A stretch of DNA of 64,000 nt from Pseudomonas reidholzensis (GTDB lineage Bacteria > Pseudomonadota > Gammaproteobacteria > Pseudomonadales > Pseudomonadaceae), in contig NZ_UNOZ01000033.1 in the NCBI RefSeq assembly GCF_900536025.1, positions 1 to 64,000 of the forward strand, given 5' to 3'. This document shows positions 53,749-62,051 of this stretch, piece after piece. The notes beneath the pieces are model-generated. The model was not told where the DNA came from and did no database searches. It worked only from the letters and a program-made list of their open reading frames with translations. Both the position numbers and the translations under genes were made by a program. How positions within the stretch are numbered: the first letter of the stretch is position 1; each line of letters begins with the position of its first letter.

Positions 53749-54891
53749 TCAGCGGATGGTCAGTGCCTCGAGCTTGCCGCTGTTGCCGAAGACATAGATG
53801 GTGTCGCCGACCACCAGGGGGCGGGCGCGCAGGCCATCACTGTCGATACGCTCACGGCCGACGAAGCGACCATCGACCTGGCTCAACAGGTGCAGGTAAC
53901 CCTCGAAGTCACCGACCGCCACGTAGCTGGAGAACACTTCCGGGGCCGACAACTGACGGCGAGCCATGGAATCGTTGCTCCACAGGGCGCTGGACGAACG
54001 CTCGTCGACGCCCTCGACGGTACCCGAGGCCTCGCTGACGTAGACGTTGCCAAAGCCTTGGGCGACACCCACGTAGCTGGAAGCATCACGCTGCCACAGC
54101 ACGCGGCCGCTTTCCAGGTCCAGGCCCGCAACGCGGCCCTGGTAGGTGCTGACGTACAGGGTACCACCAGACAGCAGCAAGCCGCCGTCGATATCCACTA
54201 CGCGGTCGAGTTCCGAACGGCCCTGCGGGATGGCCACGCGGCTTTCCCACACCGGGATACCGTTCTGGATGTCAACGGCGATGACCTTGCCAGTCGACAG
54301 GCCAGCAATGGCCAGGCGGTTGGTCACGATCGGCGCACCGGTGCCACGCAGGGTCAGTACTGCCGGGGTGTTCTCGTAGATCCAGCGACGGTCGCCCGTC
54401 GCCGAATCGAGACCGATCAGGCGGTCGTCCTGGGTCTGCACCACCACAACGTCACCGTTGTTGGCAGGCGGCGCCAGCACTTCACTGGTAACGCGGGAGC
54501 GCCAGCGCTCCTCACCGGTGCTGCTGTCCAGGGCGATCACTTCACCTTTGAGGGTGCCGAGCATGACCAGGCCATAGCCTACGCCGACCGCGCCGGAAAC
54601 CGGCAGGTCGAGGTCCTTCTTCCACACCACGTCACCGGTGATGCGGTCCAGGGCAAAGACTTCGCCATTGACGTCGGAGGCGTAGATACGGTCGTTTTCG
54701 ATGGCCGGTACCAGGGTATTGTACGAATCACCCTGGCCGTCACCGATCGAACGGCTCCACTGCTTTTTCAAGACCACTTCTTCGGTGAACTTGGTCAGCT
54801 CGGCCGGAGGCAGTTCCTTCTTGCTGTTGCTGCTGCAACCCGCGGCCAGTACGGCCAGGGTCAGCACTGCTGCTTGTTTCCAACCGATCAC
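53749..54891 (-). CDS. bamB: BamB, outer-membrane protein assembly lipoprotein
   Basis: A 380-residue lipoprotein of the BAM complex. Lipobox LAAGC near residue 18 (Cys19), then an eight-bladed beta-propeller with PQQ-like repeats such as GEVFALDRITGDVVWKKDL, GEVIALDSSTGEERWRSRV and GRVAGLDLESGRVLWQRDA. It starts at GTG 54891 (VIGWKQAAVL), one base after the yfgM stop and behind AGGGG; an in-frame ATG at 54918 lies inside yfgM. The yfgM-bamB order is standard in gamma-proteobacteria. Confidence 0.94.
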   Translation of the reverse strand: MIGWKQAAVLTLAVLAAGCSSNSKKELPPAELTKFTEEVVLKKQWSRSIGDGQGDSYNTLVPAIENDRIYASDVNGEVFALDRITGDVVWKKDLDLPVSGAVGVGYGLVMLGTLKGEVIALDSSTGEERWRSRVTSEVLAPPANNGDVVVVQTQDDRLIGLDSATGDRRWIYENTPAVLTLRGTGAPIVTNRLAIAGLSTGKVIAVDIQNGIPVWESRVAIPQGRSELDRVVDIDGGLLLSGGTLYVSTYQGRVAGLDLESGRVLWQRDASSYVGVAQGFGNVYVSEASGTVEGVDERSSSALWSNDSMARRQLSAPEVFSSYVAVGDFEGYLHLLSQVDGRFVGRERIDSDGLRARPLVVGDTIYVFGNSGKLEALTIR

Positions 54892-54892
54892 G

Positions 54893-55534
54893 TCAAGCGT
54901 CCCCTTTGGCCAGGTCATCGAGCTTCAGTTGCAGGCCACCGACCGCGGCTTCATCAGACAGCGCGGCCTTGGCTTTTTCGTATGCACTCTGTGCATCAGC
55001 GGCGCGACCCAGCTGTACCAGCAGGTCGCCCTTGAGCTCTTCACGGCTGGCCTGGAACGCCTTGTCAGCGTCGCCTGCAAGCAGCTTGAGGGCCTCGTCG
55101 GCCTTGTCCTGGGCAGCCAGGACACGGGCCAGACGCTGGCGCGAGATTTCGCCCAGGGTCACATCGGCCGGCTTGTCCATGACGCTCTTGAGCTCGGCGG
55201 CGGCATCGTCCAGCTTGCCGCTGTCGACCGCGACCTTGGCCACGAACAGGCTGCCGTACTGGGCGTAGGCGGTGCCACCGAACTCGCTCTTGAGCTTGCC
55301 GGACAACTCCGCGACCTTGCCTGCGTCAGGCTCGCCGGTCGGCGTCAGGGTCGTTTCCAGCAGGTTCTGGTACAGCACAGAAGCGCCTTGCGACTGGTTG
55401 CTCTGGTACTTGTGCCAAGTCTGCCAGCCCATTACCAGGGCCGCAGCCAGCAGGGCGCCGGTCAGCAGCGGCTTGCCGTTGCGGTCCCACCAGTCCTTGG
55501 CCGCAACCAGGCCATCATCATCGGTACTCGACAC
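54893..55534 (-). CDS. YfgM family tetratricopeptide membrane protein
   Basis: A 213-residue inner-membrane protein: short cytoplasmic N-terminus (MSSTDDDGLVAAKDWWDRNG), one helix at about 22-40 and a periplasmic region of TPR-like helices (AAELKSVMDKPADVTLGEIS, ADAQSAYEKAKAAL). YfgM associates with the SecYEG translocon and the chaperone PpiD in E. coli. It lies between hisS and bamB, the common arrangement, and ends one base before bamB. Confidence 0.92.
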   Translation of the reverse strand: MSSTDDDGLVAAKDWWDRNGKPLLTGALLAAALVMGWQTWHKYQSNQSQGASVLYQNLLETTLTPTGEPDAGKVAELSGKLKSEFGGTAYAQYGSLFVAKVAVDSGKLDDAAAELKSVMDKPADVTLGEISRQRLARVLAAQDKADEALKLLAGDADKAFQASREELKGDLLVQLGRAADAQSAYEKAKAALSDEAAVGGLQLKLDDLAKGDA

Positions 55535-55575
55535 CCCAATACTCCTATTTCAGCAATTTCGGCTGGTTGACCGCT

Positions 55576-56865
55576 TCACGCCTGTGCGAGAGCGGCTTGC
55601 AGATGCTCTGCCAGAGCATCCCAGGCAATGTTCTGTTGTTCGCCCTGGCCACGCAGGGGCTTGAAACCTACCACTTGTTGCGCCAGTTCGTCGTCCCCCA
55701 TGATCAGGGCGAACAGCGCCCCGCTCTTGTCGGCCTTCTTGAACTGGCTCTTGAAGCTGCCAGCACCGGCGTTGACCGCCAGGCGCAGGCCCGGCAACTG
55801 GTCACGCAGGCGCTCGGAGAGGGTCAGTGCGGCCAGCTCGGCCTGCTCGCCAAAGGCGCACAGGTAGACGTCGATCTGCCGGCTGATCGACTCTGGCACC
55901 TTGCCCAGGGTCTCCAGCAGCAGGATCAGGCGCTCGATGCCCATGGCAAAGCCCACGCCCGGGGTCGGCTTGCCGCCCATCTGTTCGACCAGGCCGTCAT
56001 AACGACCGCCGGCGCAGACCGTGCCCTGGGCGCCGAGCTTGTCGGTGACCCATTCGAAGACGGTCTTGCTGTAGTAGTCCAGGCCACGCACCAGCTTGGT
56101 GTTGAGCACGAACGGAATGCCGGCGGCATCGAGGCGGGCCTTGAGCCCTTCGAAGTGCACGCGCGATGCTTCGTCGAGGTAGTCTTCCAGCTTCGGTGCG
56201 CCGACCAGTACCGCCTGGGTACCGGCGTCCTTGCTGTCGAGGATGCGCAGCGGGTTGCTCTTGAGGCGACGCTGGCTGTCTTCGTCGAGCTGCTCGAGGC
56301 GCGCCGAGAGAAACTCGACCAGCGCGTCACGGTAGCGGGCACGGGCTTCGCTGGTGCCCAGGCTGTTGAGCTCGAGCTTAACCGCGTCCTGGATGCCCAG
56401 CTGGCCCCACAGGCGCCAGGTGAGCATGATCAGCTCGGCGTCGATGTCCGGACCATCGAGGTTGAACACCTCGACGCCGATCTGGTGGAACTGGCGGTAG
56501 CGGCCTTTCTGCGGGCGTTCGTGGCGGAACATCTGGCCGGTGTACCAGAGCTTCTGCACCTGGCCGTTGCCGGTGATGCCATGCTCGAGCACGGCACGCA
56601 CGCAGGCGGCAGTGCCCTCGGGGCGCAGGGTGAGCGAATCACCGTTGCGGTCCTCGAAGGTGTACATCTCTTTTTCGACGATGTCGGTCACTTCACCGAT
56701 CGAGCGCTTGAACAGCTCGGTGAACTCGACGATCGGCGTGCGGATCTGGCTGTAGCCATAGCCGTCCAGCAGGCCGGCCACGGTGCCCTCGAAGTAGCGC
56801 CACAGCGGCGACTGCTCAGGCAGGATGTCGTTCATGCCACGGATGGCTTGCAGCGATTTGCTCAC
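55576..56865 (-). CDS. hisS: Histidyl-tRNA synthetase
   Basis: A 429-residue class II synthetase that charges tRNA-His; E. coli HisS is 424 residues. Motif 2 with LTLRPEGTAACVRAVLEHG, the histidine-binding loop LVRGLDYYSKTVFEWV, AGGRYDGLVEQMGG and the C-terminal anticodon-binding domain are present. It begins MSKSLQAIRGMNDILP. It is followed 41 bases later by yfgM and preceded by ispG. Confidence 0.97.
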   Translation of the reverse strand: MSKSLQAIRGMNDILPEQSPLWRYFEGTVAGLLDGYGYSQIRTPIVEFTELFKRSIGEVTDIVEKEMYTFEDRNGDSLTLRPEGTAACVRAVLEHGITGNGQVQKLWYTGQMFRHERPQKGRYRQFHQIGVEVFNLDGPDIDAELIMLTWRLWGQLGIQDAVKLELNSLGTSEARARYRDALVEFLSARLEQLDEDSQRRLKSNPLRILDSKDAGTQAVLVGAPKLEDYLDEASRVHFEGLKARLDAAGIPFVLNTKLVRGLDYYSKTVFEWVTDKLGAQGTVCAGGRYDGLVEQMGGKPTPGVGFAMGIERLILLLETLGKVPESISRQIDVYLCAFGEQAELAALTLSERLRDQLPGLRLAVNAGAGSFKSQFKKADKSGALFALIMGDDELAQQVVGFKPLRGQGEQQNIAWDALAEHLQAALAQA

Positions 56866-56889
56866 GAAAAGTCCTTACGAATCTGTGTT

Positions 56890-57999
56890 TCAGCCGCGGG
56901 CGATGAGCGCCGCGTCGGCCTCGACCTTTTCGGCCGCTTTCTGGCGGATGAGCCGTTCCAGCTCGTCGACCAGGTTGTCATTGTTCAGTTTCTGCGCCGG
57001 CTTGCCGTCGATGTAGATCAGGTTCGGCGTACCGCCCGTGAGGCCGACATGCGCCTCCTTGGCCTCGCCGGGGCCGTTGACCACACAGCCGATGACCGCG
57101 ACATCGAGCGGCACCAGCAGGTCTTCGAGGCGCCCTTCGAGCTCGTTCATGGTCTTGACCACATCGAAGTTCTGCCGCGAGCAGCTCGGGCAGGCGATGA
57201 AGTTGATCCCACGCGAGCGCAGGCGCAGCGACTTGAGGATGTCGTAACCGACGCGCACTTCTTCGACCGGGTCAGCGGCCAGGGAAATACGAATCGTGTC
57301 GCCAATCCCTTCGGCCAGCAGCATACCGATGCCGACGGCGGATTTCACTGTCCCTGAACGCAGGCCACCGGCTTCGGTGATGCCCAGGTGCAGCGGCTGG
57401 ACGATCTGCTTGGCCAGCAGGCGGTAGGCTTCGACGGCCATGAACACGTCGGAGGCCTTGACGCTGACCTTGAAGTCCTGGAAATCCAGGCGGTCGAGGT
57501 GCTCGACATGGCGCATCGCCGACTCGACCAGCGCGGCTGGGGTCGGTTCGCCGTACTTCTTCTGCAGGTCTTTTTCCAACGAGCCGGCGTTGACCCCGAT
57601 GCGGATCGGGATACCCCGATCACGGGCGGCATCGACCACCGCGCGCACGCGGTCTTCGCGGCCGATGTTGCCGGGGTTGATGCGCAGGCAATCGACGCCC
57701 AGTTCGGCCACGCGCAGGGCGATCTTGTAGTCGAAGTGGATGTCGGCGACCAGCGGCACGCTGACCAGTTGCTTGATCCGGCCGAAGGCTTCGGCGGCGT
57801 CCATGTCCGGTACCGAGACGCGGACGATGTCGACGCCGGCGTCGACCAGGCGCTGGATCTGCCCGACCGTGGCGGCGACGTCATTGGTGTCGGTGTTGGT
57901 CATGCTCTGCACCGCGATAGGCGCATCGCCGCCCACCGGCACATTGCCGACCCAGATCTTGCGAGATTCGCGACGTTTGATCGGAGATTCGCCGTGCAT
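56890..57999 (-). CDS. ispG: IspG, (E)-4-hydroxy-3-methylbut-2-enyl-diphosphate synthase
   Basis: A 369-residue [4Fe-4S] enzyme of the MEP isoprenoid pathway, converting methylerythritol cyclodiphosphate to HMBPP. Cluster cysteines C270, C273 and C305 (IACPSCSRQ; GCVVNGPGE) and the neighbouring Glu are in place. N-terminal TIM-barrel part with VQSMTNTDTNDVAAT. It starts 3 bases after the rodZ stop and lies in the rodZ-ispG-hisS order usual for the group. Confidence 0.97.
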   Translation of the reverse strand: MHGESPIKRRESRKIWVGNVPVGGDAPIAVQSMTNTDTNDVAATVGQIQRLVDAGVDIVRVSVPDMDAAEAFGRIKQLVSVPLVADIHFDYKIALRVAELGVDCLRINPGNIGREDRVRAVVDAARDRGIPIRIGVNAGSLEKDLQKKYGEPTPAALVESAMRHVEHLDRLDFQDFKVSVKASDVFMAVEAYRLLAKQIVQPLHLGITEAGGLRSGTVKSAVGIGMLLAEGIGDTIRISLAADPVEEVRVGYDILKSLRLRSRGINFIACPSCSRQNFDVVKTMNELEGRLEDLLVPLDVAVIGCVVNGPGEAKEAHVGLTGGTPNLIYIDGKPAQKLNNDNLVDELERLIRQKAAEKVEADAALIARG

Positions 58000-58002
58000 G
58001 GA

Positions 58003-59031
58003 TTACTGTCCCAACTTCAGGCGAGCGGTCTCGCCACTGGTGAACGGTGCAACGTCGACGGCCTGGCCGTTGAAGCTGACCTGGGCGCCACGGGCGAAGC
58101 CCAGGCGTACCGCGAACGGCGGCTTGCCGGTCAGTTCCAGGCTGTCACCCTTGCGTTTGATGGCGCTGAACAGCACCTTGCCGTTGCCGTCGGAGACCTG
58201 GGTCCAGCAATCGGCGACATAGTGGATCGCGACCTTGGCGCTGCCGGCCGGCGCCGGGCTTTCGGCCGCGGGGGCGGCAGGGGCCGGTGCGCTGGCGACT
58301 GCAGCAGGTGCGGCCGGCGCAGTTGGCGCAGGGGCGGCCGGGGCGACCGGCGCGTGCGTTGCTGCGGCGGCGCTCGGCGCGGTGCTGACAGTGGCGGCAG
58401 GTGGCGTAGTGGCCGCTGGCGTGGCCTCTTCGTTGGCCGAGCCGCTGGTCTCGCCGGCCGGGGCCTGCTCGAGCGGCAGCGGTGACGACTCAGGTTGTTG
58501 GCCTGCGCTGACGGCCTGGTCTTCCGGCTCGTCCAGCGGGTGGATCTGGGTGGTGCCGTCGGCGCTTTCGACTTCGACGTGCTCCAGGGCGATCTTGGCC
58601 AGGTCGGTGCCGCGCAGGCTGGTCTGGTCCTGCCACCAGAAGAAGCCACCGCCGACGACGATCACCAGCAGCACCAGGCTGACGACCCGCATGACGTTGT
58701 GCGACAGGCGCACCGGCTCCTCGATGCGCCCCAGCGAGTGCACCTCACTGCCTTGGGCGTGGGTCCCGGTGTACTGGTCGAAGGCAGCCACCAAGGGCGC
58801 CTGGTCCAGGTCCATGAGTTTGGCGTAGGCACGGATGTAACCACGGGCGAAGGTGTGCCCTGGCAGCTTGTCGAAGGCGCCGGATTCGAGGTTGTTCAGC
58901 GAACTCAGGGTAAGGTTGAGCTTGCGGGCGACCTCGGCCTGCGACCAGTCGCGGTTTTCGCGGGCCTGGCGCAAGACCTCACCGGGGTTCTGGTGAGTCG
59001 CTGCTGCTACTTCGGGATGCGCGGCTTTCAT
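58003..59031 (-). CDS. rodZ: RodZ, cytoskeletal helix-turn-helix membrane protein
   Basis: A 342-residue cell-shape protein linking MreB to the wall elongation machinery. An N-terminal HTH_25 domain (GEVLRQARENRDWSQAEVAR..., about residues 17-85), a single membrane helix at about 113-131 (VMRVVSLVLLVIVVGGGFF), a long Ala/Pro/Thr-rich linker (about 165-265), and a C-terminal DUF4115 domain (DCWTQVSDGNGKVLF). The linker is highly biased and may vary in length between strains. It overlaps pilF by 4 bases. Confidence 0.94.
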   Translation of the reverse strand: MKAAHPEVAAATHQNPGEVLRQARENRDWSQAEVARKLNLTLSSLNNLESGAFDKLPGHTFARGYIRAYAKLMDLDQAPLVAAFDQYTGTHAQGSEVHSLGRIEEPVRLSHNVMRVVSLVLLVIVVGGGFFWWQDQTSLRGTDLAKIALEHVEVESADGTTQIHPLDEPEDQAVSAGQQPESSPLPLEQAPAGETSGSANEEATPAATTPPAATVSTAPSAAAATHAPVAPAAPAPTAPAAPAAVASAPAPAAPAAESPAPAGSAKVAIHYVADCWTQVSDGNGKVLFSAIKRKGDSLELTGKPPFAVRLGFARGAQVSFNGQAVDVAPFTSGETARLKLGQ

Positions 59032-59789
59032 CGTTGCTCCGACAGGTATTGCTGATATTCCGGCGTACCGGGATAAAGTCGTTGTAGTTGCTGGCCCAGC
59101 TCGGCCACCGTCGCCGGTTCATCGAACACCCGCGCCAGGCGGCTGCCCACCAGCAGGCTGCGGGCATCGTGGTCGCTCAGTTGGCTGAACCGATCGTAGT
59201 AATCCCGGGCCGGCACATAATGCCTGTTTTCGTAGGACAACTCAGCCATTTCGAGCAACGCTTTTGGTTGCCGCGGGTTGAGTTGCAGGGCTTTGTGCAG
59301 ATGTTCGCGGGCTTCATCGCGGCGGTCCTGCCTGAGCGCCGTCAGGCCGAGGCTCTCGTACACCCGCGAGCGCTGAGGATACAGGGTATCGGCGGCAGCC
59401 AGGCGAAACACCACTTCGGCTTCGCGAAAACGCCCTTGAGCATATAGGAAACTGCCGTAATTGTTGCGAATCCGCGTGTCGTCGGGCCGCTGGGCGAGCG
59501 CAGTGCGAAAGTGCCGGTCCGCCAGCGCCGGCTCGCCCTGGGCCTGGAACACCAGGGCCAGGGCCGCGTGCGCATCGGCGTCACGGCTGTTCAGGGCCAG
59601 CGCCTTGGCCAAGGGTGGCTTGGCCTGTTCGGTCAAACCTTGTTGCAAATAGCCCAGCGCCAACTGCACATAGGCCCGCCCTGCCTCGCCCCGCCCCTGC
59701 TCGCTCGCCAGCCGATCGCCCGCGCCGCCGGCAACGCAGCCGGCCAGCAGCAACAGCGTCAGGAGCGACAGCGCGGCGCGCAGGGTCAT
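59028..59789 (-). CDS. pilF: PilF/PilW, type IV pilus pilotin lipoprotein
   Basis: A 253-residue outer-membrane lipoprotein with lipobox LAGC (Cys18) and about six TPR motifs (AYVQLALGYLQQGLTEQA, ADAHAALALVFQAQGEP, TRIRNNYGSFLYAQGRF). PilF/PilW helps PilQ secretin assembly. ATG 59789 gives a normal lipoprotein signal (MTLRAALSLLTLLLLAGC); the frame is open upstream through rlmN but that part is not coding. It starts 14 bases after rlmN and overlaps rodZ. Confidence 0.93.
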   Translation of the reverse strand: MTLRAALSLLTLLLLAGCVAGGAGDRLASEQGRGEAGRAYVQLALGYLQQGLTEQAKPPLAKALALNSRDADAHAALALVFQAQGEPALADRHFRTALAQRPDDTRIRNNYGSFLYAQGRFREAEVVFRLAAADTLYPQRSRVYESLGLTALRQDRRDEAREHLHKALQLNPRQPKALLEMAELSYENRHYVPARDYYDRFSQLSDHDARSLLVGSRLARVFDEPATVAELGQQLQRLYPGTPEYQQYLSEQR

Positions 59790-59803
59790 GGCGGGGTTCT
59801 CGG

Positions 59804-60949
59804 TCAGTGGCGCGCGGCGCTGTCTTGCACCTGCACGTCGTCGTTGAGCTGACGCACGGCAATGTAGCGCTCGCTGCGGCGGGTGCGGTCCATGACCTGG
59901 CCGACCAGCTGACCACAGGCAGCGTCGATGTCTTCGCCACGGGTGGTGCGGGTGGTGACGTTGAAGCCGCCGTGGTGGAGCAGGTCCTGGAAACGGCGAA
60001 TGGCGTTGTTGCTCGGCCGCTCGTAACCGGAATGCGGGAACGGGTTGAACGGGATCAGGTTGATCTTGCACGGCACGTCGCGCAGCAGCTCGATCATCTG
60101 CGTAGCGTGCTCAGGCTGGTCGTTGACGTCCTTGAGCAGGGTGTACTCGACGGTCAGCACGCGCTTGCCACCGAGCGTCGCCATGTAGCCCATGCACGAC
60201 TCGAGCAGCACCTTGAGCGGGTACTTCTTGTTGATCGGCACCAGCTTGTTGCGCAGTTCGTCGTTCGGCGCGTGCAGCGACAGCGCCAGGGAGACGTCGA
60301 TGTGCTTGGCCAGTTCGTCGATCATCGGCACCACGCCCGAGGTGGACAGGGTGACGCGACGCTTGGAAATGCCATAGCCCAGATCATCCATCATGATCTT
60401 CATGGCGGCGATGACATTGTCGAAATTGAGCAGCGGTTCGCCCATGCCCATCATCACCACGTTGGTAATGGCGCGGTCGACTTTGGCGGGGACGGTACCG
60501 AAGGATTTGTTCGCAAGCCACACCTGGCCAATCACTTCGGCGGCGGTGAGGTTGCTGTTGAAGCCTTGCTTGCCGGTGGAGCAGAAACTGCAGTCCAGGG
60601 CGCAGCCGGCCTGGGACGAGACGCAGAGGGTACCGCGGTCGTCAGTCGGGATGTAGACGGTCTCGACGCAGCTGCCGGAGGCAACGCGGATCACCCATTT
60701 GCGGGTGCCGTCGGCGGAAATGTCTTCACTGACCACTTCCGGTGGCCGAATCTCGGCAACAGCCTCGAGCTTTTCGCGCAAGACCTTGCCGACATTGGTC
60801 ATGGCGGCGAAATCATCGACGCCAAAATGGTGAATCCATTTCATTACCTGACCGGCACGGAAGCGCTTCTCCCCGATAGAGTCGAAGAACTGTTCCATTT
60901 CCGGCTGGGTCAGACCCAACAGGTTGATTTTGCCAGTAGATGTCGTCAT
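59804..60949 (-). CDS. rlmN: RlmN, dual-specificity 23S rRNA/tRNA adenine-C2 methyltransferase
   Basis: A 381-residue radical SAM enzyme that methylates A2503 of 23S rRNA and A37 of some tRNAs. The radical SAM cysteines are C116, C120 and C123 (AGCALDCSFCSTG); GMGEPLLNFDNV and the C-terminal catalytic Cys in DAACGQLVGQ are also seen. It lies between ndk and pilF in the usual order, 28 bases after ndk. Confidence 0.96.
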   Translation of the reverse strand: MTTSTGKINLLGLTQPEMEQFFDSIGEKRFRAGQVMKWIHHFGVDDFAAMTNVGKVLREKLEAVAEIRPPEVVSEDISADGTRKWVIRVASGSCVETVYIPTDDRGTLCVSSQAGCALDCSFCSTGKQGFNSNLTAAEVIGQVWLANKSFGTVPAKVDRAITNVVMMGMGEPLLNFDNVIAAMKIMMDDLGYGISKRRVTLSTSGVVPMIDELAKHIDVSLALSLHAPNDELRNKLVPINKKYPLKVLLESCMGYMATLGGKRVLTVEYTLLKDVNDQPEHATQMIELLRDVPCKINLIPFNPFPHSGYERPSNNAIRRFQDLLHHGGFNVTTRTTRGEDIDAACGQLVGQVMDRTRRSERYIAVRQLNDDVQVQDSAARH

Positions 60950-60977
60950 GGATTCACCCTCACCCGTAAGCTTTCGC

Positions 60978-61403
60978 TTAGCGAGTGGTTACCTCGGTAG
61001 CTGCGAAGAAGTAAGCGATTTCGCGAGCTGCAGCAGCTTCGGAGTCCGAACCGTGGACGGCGTTGGCGTCGATCGATTCAGCGAAGTCAGCACGGATGGT
61101 GCCGGCAGCAGCTTCTTTAGGGTTGGTAGCGCCCATCAGCTCACGGTTCAGAGCGATGGCGTTTTCGCCTTCCAGAACCTGAACGACAACCGGACCGGAA
61201 GTCATGAAGGCAACCAGGTCACCGAAGAAACCGCGCTCGCTGTGCTCAGCGTAGAAGCCTTCGGCTTCGGCTTTGGACAGTTGCTTGATTTTCGAAGCAA
61301 CGATTTTCAGGCCAGCTTCTTCGAAGCGCGAAGTGATCTTGCCGATGACGTTCTTGGCAACTGCGTCAGGCTTGATGATCGAGAAAGTACGTTGAACAGC
61401 CAT
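60978..61403 (-). CDS. ndk: Nucleoside diphosphate kinase
   Basis: A 141-residue housekeeping enzyme equilibrating nucleoside di- and triphosphates through phosphohistidine H117 (NAVHGSD). The opening MAVQRTFSIIKPDAVAKN is canonical. A GGAG site precedes ATG 61403. Its codon usage appears more biased than its neighbours, as for a highly expressed gene. The likely promoter lies inside the terminator of the upstream isc-type operon. Confidence 0.97.
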   Translation of the reverse strand: MAVQRTFSIIKPDAVAKNVIGKITSRFEEAGLKIVASKIKQLSKAEAEGFYAEHSERGFFGDLVAFMTSGPVVVQVLEGENAIALNRELMGATNPKEAAAGTIRADFAESIDANAVHGSDSEAAAAREIAYFFAATEVTTR

Positions 61404-61438
61404 GGTAACTCCAGAAAATTGAGTGTTGCGAAAAATTA

Positions 61439-61461
61439 AACCCGCGAATTATACGCGGGTT
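61439..61461 (-). terminator. Terminator of the hscBA-fdx-iscX operon
   Basis: Arms AACCCGCG and CGCGGGTT (61439-61446 with 61454-61461) around a 7-base loop. On the minus strand a T-rich tract (TAATTTTTCG) follows directly. It sits 30 bases after the iscX stop. The loop contains the -10 hexamer proposed for ndk. Confidence 0.8.
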
Positions 61462-61476
61462 CCAGGGGATTGCCTA
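61448..61476 (-). promoter_or_regulatory. Candidate sigma-70 promoter of ndk
   Basis: On the minus strand a perfect TATAAT (61453-61448) follows TAGGCA (61476-61471; 4 of 6 matches to TTGACA) at a 17-base spacing. A transcript would start near 61441 and have a leader of about 38 bases. Confidence 0.6.
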
Positions 61477-61491
61477 ACCTGCAGATAACGC

Positions 61492-61692
61492 TCAGTCGGC
61501 TTCGTCGATCCAGGCCGCCTGGATGGCCTCCAGCACTTTCTCACCGCCGCGTGACGGATCGTCGCTGAATTCTGGCAGGGCCAGCACCCAACGGTGCAGA
61601 TCGACGAAATTTACATAACGAGGATCGACGTCCGGCTTGCTTTCCGCAAGCTGGATGGCGATCTCAAGTACATCAACCCATTTCAGACTCAT
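61492..61692 (-). CDS. iscX: IscX (YfhJ), Fe-S assembly accessory protein
   Basis: A 66-residue acidic protein, the usual family size. It begins MSLKWVDVLEIAIQLAESKP and ends in a winged-helix-like acidic tail (AAWIDEAD). IscX binds IscS and iron and modulates cluster assembly. It lies 14 bases after fdx at the end of the operon. Confidence 0.95.
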   Translation of the reverse strand: MSLKWVDVLEIAIQLAESKPDVDPRYVNFVDLHRWVLALPEFSDDPSRGGEKVLEAIQAAWIDEAD

Positions 61693-61706
61693 GCCAGCCT
61701 CCAGGC

Positions 61707-62048
61707 TCAGTGCGGCGCTTCGGCGGCGTGGTTGAGGGAATACTTGGGGATCTCGATGGTCAGGTCGTCGTCACCGACCACCACCTGGCAACCCAGGCGC
61801 GACTGTGCTTCCAAGCCCCAGGCCTTGTCCAGCATGTCTTCTTCCAGCTCGTCGGCTTCTTCCAGCGAGTCGAAGCCCTGGCGGACGACGCAGTGGCAGG
61901 TGGTGCAGGCCTTGACCCCGCCACAGGCGCTTTCCATCTCGATGTGGTGCTCGTGAGCCAGCTCCAGGATGTTGGTACCGCTCGGCACCTCGACCACCAG
62001 CCCCTCCGGGCAGAACTTCTCATGCGGCAGGAATTTCACCTGGGGCAT
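61707..62048 (-). CDS. fdx: Isc-type [2Fe-2S] ferredoxin
   Basis: A 113-residue ferredoxin that supplies electrons in Fe-S cluster assembly. Cluster ligands C42, C48, C51 (ACGGVKACTTCHC) and C87 (RLGCQVVV) have the spacing of E. coli Fdx. It begins 3 bases after the hscA stop and is followed by iscX. Confidence 0.96.
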   Translation of the reverse strand: MPQVKFLPHEKFCPEGLVVEVPSGTNILELAHEHHIEMESACGGVKACTTCHCVVRQGFDSLEEADELEEDMLDKAWGLEAQSRLGCQVVVGDDDLTIEIPKYSLNHAAEAPH

Positions 62049-62051
62049 CGG

